Shown here in pieces: positions 26,062 through 33,875 of a DNA stretch of 64,000 bases; positions within the stretch are counted from its first letter, which is position 1; each line of letters begins with the position of its first letter. The translations under genes and the position numbers were made by a program. The notes below the pieces were generated by a model, which saw only the letters and a list, made by a program, of their open reading frames with translations, was not told the DNA's origin and made no database searches. Source of the stretch: Antricoccus suffuscus (GTDB lineage Bacteria; Actinomycetota; Actinomycetes; Mycobacteriales; Antricoccaceae); contig NZ_PVUE01000007.1 of assembly GCF_003003235.1 (NCBI RefSeq), positions 62,001 through 126,000 of the forward strand, written 5' to 3'.

Positions 26062-28166
26062 TAGAGCACCAGCTCGGGACGTAGACGTTTGAGCGACCAT
26101 CGGCGGTCCGAGCGTGCCGCCCAGGTAGACAACGCGAGTCCGAGGACCAGGTAGATCCCAAGGACCATCAAGTCGGTGCCGAGCGCGGGGAGGTAGGCGC
26201 CGTAAATCGTGTGCCGCAGCGCGTCGACGACGTACCCGAGCGGCAGGATCTGGTGCAGGATGTGCAGCGGCCCGGGGATTGTCTGCCACGGGAACGTTCC
26301 GCCGGCACTGACTAGCTGCAAAATGAGCAGGACCAGGCCGATGAACTTGCCGATGGCGCCGAACTTCGCATTGATACCGTGCAGGAGCGCGGTGAAAGAC
26401 AACGCCGCAGCGGCGAGGATTCCGAAGGTCAGCCAGCCGTACGTCGGATCGATGCCGACGAGCGCCGTCGCGACGACGTACACGACGATCGCCTGTCCGA
26501 TCCCGATGACGGCCGACGGCAGCCACCCGCCGAACGCGATCTGGAACGCCGACGCGCCTGAGGCGAGTGCGCGGTTGGACAGTGGGCGGACAAGGAGGAA
26601 TAACACAAACGAGCCGATCCACATGCTCAGTGCAAGGAAGAACGGCGCCAGCCCGGCGCCGTAGTTGCCGGCCGACGACACGGCCGTGTTCTGTACTTCA
26701 AGAGGATTGCCGATCTGGTCAGCAGTCTTCGCGCGGGTGGATGCGTCAGGATTGGGCACCTCGCCCGCGCCGCTGCGTAGCTGGCTGCTCAGTTCGCCCG
26801 CGCCATCGGCGAGTTTGTGCGCGCCGGTAGACACCTCGCCCGCGCCGCTCGCGAGCTGCGAAGTGCCGTCTGCGAGTTTGTCCGTTCCCGTGACGGCCTG
26901 CTGCTCGCCGTCGGCAAGCTGGCCGGCTCCCGAATGTAGCTTCGCGGCGCCCGACGCGAGTTCGGCGGCGCCGGAGTTGGCTGCCGCAGCCCCTTCCGAG
27001 GCCTGCGCGATTCCGGATGCAAGGCTCGGCGCGGAGTCGGCGAGTTGTGCCGCGCCGTCCGCGACCTGCGAGGCGCCGGTGCCGAGCTGTTGTATCTTGC
27101 CGTTCGCGACTTGCAACTGAGCGACGCCCTGACTGATCGGGTTGATGAGCTGATCCAATGCGGCGGTGATTGCCGCGACCTGATCTGCCGGAACGCCCGC
27201 ATCGACCAATGACTGGGTCAGCTGTGCGCGCACCGCCGGGGCGTCGGCGACGGCCTGGTTGACCGCATTAGCCAATGTCGCTGAGTATTGCGCGAGTTGT
27301 GCGTTGCCCGCGGCGACCTGCTGGGCGCCATCGGCGAGCTGCGCGGCGGACGACGGCAGTCCTTGCGTCGCGGCCTCGAGCTGGCCCAGGCCGTCGGCCA
27401 GTGTCGACGTGCCGGTGGCCAGGGCATTGGCACCGTCAGCAAGGGCACCGGAACCGGAGTTGAGCTGATTCGCGCCGTCGGCGAGCTGTTGTTGAGCGGT
27501 CGCGAGCGCGCTGGCGCCGGACGCGGCCTGCGCGGCGCCATCGGTAAGTTGATCCGCGCCGCTGGCGAGTTGGGCGGCGCCGGCGGCGAGTTGGTCGGCG
27601 CCGTCCGCCGCTTTGAGCAGCTGGGAGTGGACGTCGGAGAAGCCAAGCAGGAACTTATTGGCCGACTCCTCGCCGATGGTGGAGGCGACAGTTGAACGAA
27701 CCGAGGAGCTGACCTTGTCCGCGATCGTGCCGACCAGATAGTTGTTGGCGTCGTTCGTCGTGACCTTGAGAGTCGCCTGCTGTGGTTTGAAGTTCTCCGC
27801 CGAGGTCAGTTCGCGCGAGAAGGTTGACGGGATCGTCAATGAGAATGCGTACGTGCCGTCCTCAACTCCCTTGGCGGCGGTCTCGGCGCTGACCACATGA
27901 AACTTGAAGGTGTCGCTCGTCTTGAGCTCGGTAGCGACGTCGGCGCCGGCGTGCACGATCGTGCCGTCGCTCTCGGTGATCTGCTGGTCGGAGTTGACAA
28001 TGGCCGCGTCGACGTTCTGCAGCTTGCCGTACGGATCCCAGTTGGCATACAGATACGTCGCCGAGTAGAGCACCGGCACCAGCAGCATCGCGGCGATCGC
28101 GAGCTTCGGTAGTTTCCCGGTGGTGATCCGGCGTAGTTCGTTGAAGGCTAGGCGTAGCGCAATCAT
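26061..28166 (-). CDS. YhgE/Pip domain membrane protein (ABC-2-like exporter)
   Basis: The protein has 701 residues. An N-terminal membrane helix (LAIAAMLLVPVLYSATYLYA, about 20-40) is followed by the YhgE segment NWDPYGKLQNVDAAIVNSD and a long extracytoplasmic region (about 170-470). This contains many LADGAxQLASGA-type heptads that form extended coiled coil. The C-terminus has five to six membrane helices of the ABC-2/Pip type (FLALSMWIGSFVLFLLV to LMVLGIYLVLGLALS). Family members are phage-infection or type VII-associated proteins and drug/lipid exporters. It sits between a degenerate ATP-binding gene and tetR, so an efflux or envelope-stress role is plausible. Confidence 0.9.
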   Translation of the reverse strand: MIALRLAFNELRRITTGKLPKLAIAAMLLVPVLYSATYLYANWDPYGKLQNVDAAIVNSDQQITESDGTIVHAGADVATELKTSDTFKFHVVSAETAAKGVEDGTYAFSLTIPSTFSRELTSAENFKPQQATLKVTTNDANNYLVGTIADKVSSSVRSTVASTIGEESANKFLLGFSDVHSQLLKAADGADQLAAGAAQLASGADQLTDGAAQAASGASALATAQQQLADGANQLNSGSGALADGANALATGTSTLADGLGQLEAATQGLPSSAAQLADGAQQVAAGNAQLAQYSATLANAVNQAVADAPAVRAQLTQSLVDAGVPADQVAAITAALDQLINPISQGVAQLQVANGKIQQLGTGASQVADGAAQLADSAPSLASGIAQASEGAAAANSGAAELASGAAKLHSGAGQLADGEQQAVTGTDKLADGTSQLASGAGEVSTGAHKLADGAGELSSQLRSGAGEVPNPDASTRAKTADQIGNPLEVQNTAVSSAGNYGAGLAPFFLALSMWIGSFVLFLLVRPLSNRALASGASAFQIAFGGWLPSAVIGIGQAIVVYVVATALVGIDPTYGWLTFGILAAAALSFTALLHGINAKFGAIGKFIGLVLLILQLVSAGGTFPWQTIPGPLHILHQILPLGYVVDALRHTIYGAYLPALGTDLMVLGIYLVLGLALSTWAARSDRRWSLKRLRPELVL

Positions 28167-28169
28167 GTG

Positions 28170-28853
28170 TCAGTCCGTGGGTGATTCGTCGGTGCTGGAC
28201 GCAGGTTCGTCAGGCAGGTCGGGAGTGTCGGGTTGGTCGGGCAGATCGGTCGCACCGATGGCGTACGCCGCGACGCCGAGCAGCTCGATGGAACGCCGGT
28301 CGCACAGCACAACTACCGCGAGTCCTGCCTCGGCGTACGACGTGGCGATCTGCTGCCAGGCGTGCGGGTTGCCACCGAACCGGTCCGGGCAGTCCAGCAC
28401 GAGCAGCTGGACGCCGCGGCGCTCGACGGCTAGCGCGCACAGGATCGACGTACGGGTGGCGGAGGGGACGATCTCGATCGGGTCGGCGGCGATGGCCTCG
28501 AGGTTGCGGTCGCGTAGCCATAGGCGTACTGCCTTGCGCCCCGACTGGCGTCCGGCTAACGCGAGGTCCTCGGCGACAAGCTCGCGCACCTTCAACTCGT
28601 CACCGGGAGCGGTGACGTCAGGGGAGTCCACGAGCGCGCTGGATGCCGGCAGTGGAGCGTGCAAGTTTTCCGCCTCGACGGTGCCGGACGACAGCGTGAT
28701 CCGCCCGGTGAGCGCGAGCCCTAGTGCAGTGCAGCCGGCGCCCGGGTAGCCGGCGACGTAGGTGACGGTGCCCGCCTCCGCGATCAGCGAGGTCGGGGGG
28801 ACCAGCGGTTCGTACCGGCCGTCGACCGATACGTCCCGAGCGACGACCCTCAT
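28170..28853 (-). CDS. Degenerate ABC-type ATPase-like protein paired with YhgE
   Basis: The protein has 227 residues from ATG 28853 (AAGGAG upstream). The order of elements follows an ABC ATPase: a leading beta region, TVTYVAGYPGAGCTALGLALTG in the place of Walker A, a degenerate signature region (PSATRTSILCALAVERRG) and LLVLDCPDRFG in the place of Walker B. The Walker A lysine is replaced by Cys41 and the catalytic Glu after Walker B is missing, so ATP hydrolysis is doubtful. The C-terminus is acidic and Pro/Asp rich. The gene is 3 bases from the yhgE gene and is presumably its partner. Recognition is by pattern, not by an exact family. Confidence 0.65.
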   Translation of the reverse strand: MRVVARDVSVDGRYEPLVPPTSLIAEAGTVTYVAGYPGAGCTALGLALTGRITLSSGTVEAENLHAPLPASSALVDSPDVTAPGDELKVRELVAEDLALAGRQSGRKAVRLWLRDRNLEAIAADPIEIVPSATRTSILCALAVERRGVQLLVLDCPDRFGGNPHAWQQIATSYAEAGLAVVVLCDRRSIELLGVAAYAIGATDLPDQPDTPDLPDEPASSTDESPTD

Positions 28854-28868
28854 CGCAAATCTCCTTAA

Positions 28869-28882
28869 ACTGACCAGTCAGT
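28869..28882. promoter_or_regulatory. TetR-type operator candidate upstream of the ABC-like/YhgE/TetR operon
   Basis: ACTGACCAGTCAGT has perfect 6-base arms (ACTGAC/GTCAGT) and lies 15 bases upstream of the operon's first start codon. This position would block initiation. A related palindrome is at 30679-30690. Confidence 0.6.
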
Positions 28883-28966
28883 GCAAAGATGATTCTGCGC
28901 TTCTCTACCGAGGTCGGGCAAGGGGAATGAAGGTTAGCGCGGTGTGTTCTGCGTCGCCGGTGGTGC

Positions 28967-29395
28967 CTACTTGAGTACCTTTTTGTTCATCGTGAGCCCG
29001 GCGGTCTCGCCCGCGTCGCCCGCGCCGTGCACCGCATCGCGCTTCTCGGACGGCGGATTCTTGCCGGTCACCCAGCGGGATACCTCTTCCGCGCTGCGTT
29101 CGGCGATGACGCGCACGGCGATGACACTCATCGCCGTGAGCGCGGCCCACATGAGCGCGTCGACGACGCCCGGCTCTTCGACGGTGGGCGGTTCTTCGTC
29201 GTTCTTGAGGGCCTTTTTCTTTGCTTTGAGCTGTTCCTTGTGTCGCTTGGACGAGGGCGGCTCGGTCCCGGTGGCGCTGCGCCACGAGGCCTCCATCTTC
29301 TTGGAGATGAAGGACTGCACGGGGATCGCGATGATCGCGCTAACTACTTTCGAGCCCAGTCCAGCCACGGGATCTTCCTCTCGATCTATCGACAT
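28967..29395 (-). CDS. DUF4235 membrane protein
   Basis: The protein has 142 residues. A short N-terminal helix region (KVVSAIIAIPVQSFISKKM) is followed by the DUF4235 pattern ASWRSATGTEPPS, a lysine/glutamate-rich cytoplasmic linker and a membrane segment (VVDALMWAALTAMSVIAVRV, about 77-96) followed by RVIAERSAEEVSRWVTGKNPP. DUF4235 proteins are small actinobacterial membrane proteins of unknown role. It is transcribed in the same direction as the deacetylase gene upstream but separated by 61 bases. Confidence 0.85.
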   Translation of the reverse strand: MSIDREEDPVAGLGSKVVSAIIAIPVQSFISKKMEASWRSATGTEPPSSKRHKEQLKAKKKALKNDEEPPTVEEPGVVDALMWAALTAMSVIAVRVIAERSAEEVSRWVTGKNPPSEKRDAVHGAGDAGETAGLTMNKKVLK

Positions 29396-29456
29396 CTCAA
29401 CGCTTCGGCAGCGTTGGCAGTCTCAACCGTAACGGATCGCTCGGCCGCGGCGCAGT

Positions 29457-30659
29457 CTAGTTAGCCGTCGGAGGCTGGGCGAGCAGCCCGGCGAGAATGG
29501 CGGGGTCCTGGACGGCCATCCACTTCAGGACGTTCTGGTACGTCGTACACACGGTTTCTGGCTTGTTGCAGGCCGCCGCCATGAAGGCGTCGACGGCCGG
29601 GTTGAAGGCATTTCCCGACCAGTTGTTGAAATGGTTGCCGATGACCAATGGCGCCCGGTTGCCGTTCAGGGCGGCGGCGTACATCGACTGATAGGTGTCG
29701 AGCACCATCTTGGTGAACTCCGGTGCCCGCCCGGGTTCGTCCTTCGCTTTGTTGAACTTGTACCAGAAGTTGTAGTCCATCGCGATGACCTTGGTGCCAA
29801 GCGCGGGAACCGTCACGCTCGGCATCCAGAATTCCCAGACTCCGTTGATCAGCGTCGGCCATTGGATTCCGTTACTGACTTTGCTTGTGTCATAGCGCAT
29901 GTTGTGTGCCAGGAGCGCCGGGAAGTACTGATCGGAGTCGCCCTCAAGGCAGGGCGTGCGCTCACCTTGAATGTCTGCGGGCGTGACCGTCAGTTTCGGC
30001 GCGTCGGTGTAGCCGTTGATTTGCGCATAGTTGGTCAGGAAGGAGAAGAACTGGTCGAGTTCGCTGTTCCATGCCGCGGCGTCCCATTTGTTAGCACTGG
30101 GCTCCGCACCGGCACAGAAGTGTCCATTGAAGTGCGTGCCGATCTCATGACCGGCGGCCTTCGCCTTATTGAGGTCGTTGATCATCTGGTAGACCTCGTC
30201 CTTGGTCCCGCCGAAGCCGACCGAAGACTTCCCGGCCGCGTGCCCGGGTCCGACGTACGCCGATTTGTGTGCGTCGTCGAGGAGGTACAGCCCGGTAAGG
30301 AATCCGGTGAACTGGGCCTTGACCTTCTTTGCCGTAGCGCTGAAGGTCAGCCACTTCTGGTGGCTGCCCGCGCCGTCAAAGCTGAAGATAATGAACTGGG
30401 GCGGCTTTTCGCCAGACTTGAGCGCCTTGATCTCGAAGTTTGGGCCGCTCTGGCTTTTTGGCTTATTCGGCGCCGACGACTTCGACGACGCAGAAGGTGA
30501 ACTTGATGGCGGCGACGACGATGAGACCGTGGACTCGTCCGCGGCGCTCTGAGTGCCGGTCTCACCACTGGTGGCAACCGTGATCGAAAACGCGATGACG
30601 ACAACGACAGCGAGCGCGATGAGGTAAGCCTGCCCCCGCGGCAACTTCATTCTTGACAC
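29457..30659 (-). CDS. NodB-like polysaccharide deacetylase family protein, membrane-anchored
   Basis: The protein has 400 residues from GTG 30659 (AGGTGG upstream). An uncleaved-looking N-terminal membrane helix (about 11-30) precedes a Ser/Pro/Lys linker (about 35-70), then a NodB-fold catalytic region. FIIFSFDGAGSH carries the catalytic Asp, and HEIGTHFNGHFC carries the HxxxH zinc pair. The usual second Asp of the TFDD motif is Gly here, so the site is a variant. Long C-terminal beta/alpha elements (ALGTKVIAMDYNFWYKF, APLVIGNHFNNW) follow. It probably acts on cell-wall or capsular sugar outside the membrane. A TetR-type palindrome lies 20 bases upstream. Confidence 0.8.
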   Translation of the reverse strand: MSRMKLPRGQAYLIALAVVVVIAFSITVATSGETGTQSAADESTVSSSSPPSSSPSASSKSSAPNKPKSQSGPNFEIKALKSGEKPPQFIIFSFDGAGSHQKWLTFSATAKKVKAQFTGFLTGLYLLDDAHKSAYVGPGHAAGKSSVGFGGTKDEVYQMINDLNKAKAAGHEIGTHFNGHFCAGAEPSANKWDAAAWNSELDQFFSFLTNYAQINGYTDAPKLTVTPADIQGERTPCLEGDSDQYFPALLAHNMRYDTSKVSNGIQWPTLINGVWEFWMPSVTVPALGTKVIAMDYNFWYKFNKAKDEPGRAPEFTKMVLDTYQSMYAAALNGNRAPLVIGNHFNNWSGNAFNPAVDAFMAAACNKPETVCTTYQNVLKWMAVQDPAILAGLLAQPPTAN

Positions 30660-30678
30660 GTCTGATCCACCTGATTAA

Positions 30679-30690
30679 GACTGGCCAGTC
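30679..30690. promoter_or_regulatory. TetR-type operator candidate upstream of the deacetylase gene
   Basis: GACTGGCCAGTC is a perfect 12-bp palindrome 19 bases upstream of the GTG start. Its core ACTGRCCAGTC is shared with the site at 28869-28882. A TAGAGT hexamer just upstream on the minus strand (about 30702-30707) is a candidate -10. Confidence 0.55.
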
Positions 30691-30841
30691 ACCCTTTAGC
30701 GCCACTCTAGGCAGTCGCCTCACTATGTCCCCACCTAATTTGGGTGTGTCGGCGAACAATCTGGTCACCCCGCGGCCGCGGGTCGCGCGTACGCCGCGAT
30801 AATTAACCGCGCTAGGCTCGCGTGTCAGTGAGACGCGGCAG

Positions 30842-30914
30842 GCCCCCGTAGCCCAATGGCAGAGGCAGGCGACTTAAAATCGCCCAAGTGTGGGTTCGAG
30901 TCCCACCGGGGGTA
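30842..30914 (+). tRNA. tRNA with UAA anticodon (class I shape)
   Basis: A complete cloverleaf is seen. Acceptor stem 30842-30848 pairs with 30907-30913 (ending in a G-U pair). The D arm is 30851-30866. The anticodon stem GGCGA/TCGCC has loop CTTAAAA, giving anticodon TAA at 30875-30877. The variable loop is CAAGT, the T arm GTGGG-TTCGAGT-CCCAC, and the discriminator A is at 30914. CCA is not encoded. The anticodon reads the leucine codon UUA, but normal leucine tRNAs have a long variable arm and this one has only 5 bases. The amino acid identity is therefore uncertain. Confidence 0.88.
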
Positions 30915-30924
30915 CTTCATGCGC

Positions 30925-30973
30925 AAGGCTCGAACCTTGGGCCCAAAGGAACCTTGGCCGAGGTTCGGGCCTT
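30925..30973 (+). terminator. Hairpin terminator after the tRNA
   Basis: The 16-base arms 30925-30940 and 30958-30973 pair along their whole length with two G-U pairs and a 17-base loop, followed by GTTGGTTT. It begins 10 bases after the tRNA 3' end. Confidence 0.75.
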
Positions 30974-31158
30974 GTTGGTTTCCGTGGCCCAGGTCAGGGC
31001 GTTAGCGTTGACTTCGGGTCGAGCAGCATTTCGTAGACCGCTCAGCGTCTCCGACGAGGATGGCTGGACATCAGCGCATGTGAGCACGACGTGAGTGGTT
31101 CGTGTTTGCATGACTTCACGCTGGTCTGTTGACCATCTTCTGAAGGAGTTTGCCGACC

Positions 31159-31611
31159 ATGAATATGAATGAGCGCCTGGCGGGTATTTCGATGCCACGC
31201 AAGATCGTTGCCGGCGCAGGCGTTGTGCTGCTGATCAACAGCTTCCTTCCGTGGTACCACATCAGCATCGGAGGTTTCGGCGGCGCCAGCGCCAGCGGCT
31301 GGCACGGCCTCGGCGTGATCACATGGCTGCTGGTCATCGGGCTCCTGGCCATCGAGGGCGCCCGTGCCGGCGGGGTGCTGCCATTGAACGACGGACAAGC
31401 AGAGTTGGCGTCGTTGGCCGCGTCAGCTGGCGCCGTGGTGTTTGGCCTGATCTACGTGATCGTGCGGCTGAGCGACGGTCACCTTGGCTTCGGGTTCTAC
31501 ATCGGCATTCTCGCCCTGGCGGGTCTGGCTTATGGCGCGTTGAGACTCTTCCAGGCCGGTGCTGCGATGACGGCGCTCAAAGGTTTGCAATCTTCGACTG
31601 AGAGTGATTGA
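31159..31611 (+). CDS. Small four-helix membrane protein
   Basis: The protein has 150 residues from ATG 31159, with AAGGAG about 10 bases upstream (an in-frame TTG at 31150 is too close to that site). Four hydrophobic helices are visible: about 10-32, 48-66, 80-102 and 108-130. Loops contain FLPWYHISIGG and GGFGGASASGWHG, a pattern common in small actinobacterial membrane proteins of unknown role. It is the first gene after the tRNA and is followed by the remains of a SARP regulator. I do not recognise a specific function. Confidence 0.72.
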   Translation: MNMNERLAGISMPRKIVAGAGVVLLINSFLPWYHISIGGFGGASASGWHGLGVITWLLVIGLLAIEGARAGGVLPLNDGQAELASLAASAGAVVFGLIYVIVRLSDGHLGFGFYIGILALAGLAYGALRLFQAGAAMTALKGLQSSTESD

Positions 31612-31645
31612 CCCTGACACCTGTGCTGGTGGTGAGGCAGGCGGC

Positions 31646-32060
31646 ATGATGTTGGACGTTCGTGTGCTCGGGCCAGTGACCGTCCTCGTTCTAGAGCGTG
31701 AGCTCCCGTTGCGGGGAAGCGTGCAGCAGACGCTTTTTGCGCGTTCGAGGAACTCCGCCGAAAGGCCGCACAACTCCTGGTATCCGGCGATCTCGACCTG
31801 GCTGCTCGGTCGCTGCACGAATCACTCGACTTCTGGCACGGGCCCGCACTCACGGGCTTCCTCAACGTGCCGGTGTTGCGGGCCGAGGCCGCGAGGCTGG
31901 AGATACGTGCCAGTGTGCTGATTGATCGGATCGATGTCGATCTGTCCAGGGGAAAGCAGCGCGAGATCATTCCCGAGCTTCATGCTTTGGCCGAGGAGCA
32001 ACCTTTAGTTGAGCGGCACTGGGAGGTTTATCTGGGGCTGGCAGCGTTACAGGCGACCAA
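31646..32060 (+). pseudogene. Decayed SARP/BTAD regulator copy
   Basis: From ATG 31649 the sequence encodes MLDVRVLGPVTVLVLE..LPLRG..QQTLFAR, matching the N-terminus of the intact regulator at 33876. It then jumps over about 66 codons, losing the recognition helix of the winged domain. A one-base deletion near 31744 shifts the frame. The BTAD part then continues as FEELRRKAAQLLVSGDLDLAA, ..ADRIDVDL-like LIDRIDVDLSRG and IIPELHALAEEQPLVERHW. Similarity ends near 32055 and the frame stops at 32154 inside the convergent lipoprotein gene. No DNA-binding or ATPase domain remains, so it cannot be functional. Confidence 0.85.
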
Positions 32061-32074
32061 GAACGTCCCGCCGT

Positions 32075-32614
32075 TCAACGACGTTGCAACAGGTAGACAT
32101 ACCCGCCGCCTACAGGGTTGTCCCACACCAAGGTGTCTTCATCCCACGCTGTGACGGTGTAACTGTACTTTCCGCCAGGAAGCTCGATCGTCGTACCGTT
32201 CAACACGATGTCGGCAGCGTTCTCGTCGTGGTCGGTGGCACCTGGGACGTGCTGGCAGTAGAGCATGCGATCCGGCGAAGGAAAGACATAACGGTGATCG
32301 TTGGTCGTTGCCACGAATCCGTTCCCCTCATCGGTGTGGGTATGTTGCCACGACCCCACGATCACCTCCGCCAACTCCCCGTCCTGGCCGACTGGCACCT
32401 CTGCAACGCCCGAGACTTTTGGCGATGCCCAGTCGCACGTCTCCTGTGGGACCTGAGCTTCGGCCGGCTCGTCGAGCGAGTCGGTATCTGCGGCCACAGC
32501 TGTCGATTCGGCAACTGGCATGTCGTCGCTCCCTCCACATGCGGTTACCAGCAGTATCGGCACGATCGGAACGAGCACAAGAATCCGGCGATATCGGTGA
32601 GGCGGCTTCATCAT
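32075..32614 (-). CDS. Lipoprotein of unknown function (A)
   Basis: The protein has 179 residues. A basic N-terminus, a hydrophobic core and lipobox LVTAC (Cys26) give a clear lipoprotein signal. An acidic linker (about 27-58) precedes a compact domain of ~120 residues with VIVGSWQHTHT, HRYVFPSPDRMLYCQH and DTLVWDNPVGGGYVYL, suggesting a small lipocalin- or beta-sheet-like exported domain. Two cysteines (CDW and YCQH) could form a disulphide. I do not recognise a family. It is convergent with the SARP remnant, and the same-direction gene 32851-33438 also encodes a lipoprotein. Confidence 0.75.
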   Translation of the reverse strand: MMKPPHRYRRILVLVPIVPILLVTACGGSDDMPVAESTAVAADTDSLDEPAEAQVPQETCDWASPKVSGVAEVPVGQDGELAEVIVGSWQHTHTDEGNGFVATTNDHRYVFPSPDRMLYCQHVPGATDHDENAADIVLNGTTIELPGGKYSYTVTAWDEDTLVWDNPVGGGYVYLLQRR

Positions 32615-32850
32615 TTGCTCATGACCCCACAGTCAACGTGTCATCTGAACTGGAATGGAAAGAAATCTCCCACTTCGGTCCGGTTGCTTCCGTGGTGCCA
32701 GTGCGTGTGGTCTTCATCGTCGTTGTCCTTCTCACGTCAACTATTTACGGGTCTGCGGTCGGTAGTCTTGAATTCAACTGGCCTGTCGTGCTTGCACTGC
32801 ACCAACACCTGGGGCCTCAAAAGGGTGGCGCCGACAGGCGAACCTGGAGC

Positions 32851-33438
32851 TCACCCAAGGGATTGGAAGGTGATGTCCTTGGGTGGCTGAAAGATGGACG
32901 AAGGGCCGCCGTAGACCACGCAATCGTGCGCGTTCTGGGACATGCGTTCCTTGAGCTCATCGCCACCGCCGTTAGTGGTGTCGCGACTCTTCACCCCGTC
33001 GCTGTCTCCTGGAACCTTCCAGGTGTAGAGGTACCCGTCCAGAGCGAGTATGTGAGACGTTCGTCCGTCGGGTTCGGGGATTTCCCAAAAGATGGCGCCG
33101 CGATCGAGGTAGATCGTCGCCTCGGGCGGAACCTCGCCGGTTGGGGACAGCGCCTTCAGACCGGCAAGTTCTTGTTCGTCGTAGGTGTAGCCGCACGTGA
33201 TTGCCGCCGTGTGATCGAATCCAGCGGCCAAGGCTTCCTCATGGTCGAGAACCGGAGCGGTGTCGTCGGATTCAGTGTCAGTGCTGGGCGTGGCGGTACC
33301 AGATGACGAGGAAGTTGATGACGTGCCGGAGTCGCCGATCTCGTTGTCGGAGCCACCGCAGCCGGCCGACCCCAACACGAGGATTGCAGCCGTCACCCAC
33401 GGCAGGGTGTGTTGCCGTAGGAGCCGCGTTGGTTTCAT
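32851..33438 (-). CDS. Lipoprotein of unknown function (B)
   Basis: The protein has 195 residues. The signal ends in lipobox GSAGC (Cys27), followed by a Ser/Thr/Asp linker (about 28-62) and an exported domain with ITCGYTYDEQELAGL, ATIYLDRGAIFWEI and HILALDGYLYTWKVPGD. A second cysteine pair (ITCGY and HDCVV) may be disulphide-bonded. No family was recognised; it shares only general layout with lipoprotein A. A perfect palindrome (33468-33488) lies 30 bases upstream of its start. Confidence 0.75.
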   Translation of the reverse strand: MKPTRLLRQHTLPWVTAAILVLGSAGCGGSDNEIGDSGTSSTSSSSGTATPSTDTESDDTAPVLDHEEALAAGFDHTAAITCGYTYDEQELAGLKALSPTGEVPPEATIYLDRGAIFWEIPEPDGRTSHILALDGYLYTWKVPGDSDGVKSRDTTNGGGDELKERMSQNAHDCVVYGGPSSIFQPPKDITFQSLG

Positions 33439-33467
33439 CTAGGACCTCACAGGGGGATTGTTGGGGA

Positions 33468-33488
33468 ATTGATCACGGCGTGATCAAT
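33468..33488. promoter_or_regulatory. 21-bp palindrome upstream of lipoprotein B
   Basis: ATTGATCACG-G-CGTGATCAAT has perfect 10-base arms around one central base. Its 13-base core CACGGCGTGATCA recurs once at 37207-37219, downstream of the SARP gene. It is a candidate operator for the lipoprotein gene. Confidence 0.5.
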
Positions 33489-33875
33489 CGGGGTGTTGAA
33501 GCGCCGGCCGGGGAGCCGAACCCCGGCGAAGACGACGAGATCAGTCGGGTCCGCCACTGCGGGCAGTGCCAGGCGGACATGCATCAAGCGCACATCAACA
33601 CCGGTGTCCATTCCTATGCGAAACCGCTCACGCGACGCTCACACGACGCGAGAGCGGGCCGTCACGACAGGCCGAATGAGGTTCGCTCCGCTGGGTCAGT
33701 CGCGAGACACGAGCTCGACGCTGGATGTTCGTGGAAGCGCTGGATGTTCCAGAGAAGGTAGGAGCAGATCAGCTCACTGCCATTGTCCTTCTTAACCTGC
33801 AATTCCGGATCGAGGAACGGTTCAAGGTGAGCGTTGCTAGTGTGTTGGTTTTGTCGGGTCGAGGGGTTTGTGGCG
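33489..33875. other. Intergenic region upstream of the SARP gene
   Basis: This stretch of almost 390 bases contains no complete gene. Short protein-like but start-less stretches occur on both strands, for example minus-strand codons reading VRLALPAVADPTDLVV and plus-strand codons reading GADQLTAIVLLNLQF. They look like fragments of lost genes but are too short to assign. The SARP ribosome site GAGGGG is at 33861-33866. Confidence 0.4.

Noticed and set aside
30842-30914. Use of the tRNA 3' end as a phage or island attachment site
   Set aside because: No integrase gene and no second copy of the tRNA 3' sequence could be found between 31 and 38 kb, so island integration is only suggested by position.
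32308-33306. Long plus-strand open frame antisense to the lipoprotein genes
   Set aside because: It is antisense to two genes with clear lipoprotein signals, has no ribosome site and an Arg/Pro-rich shadow composition.
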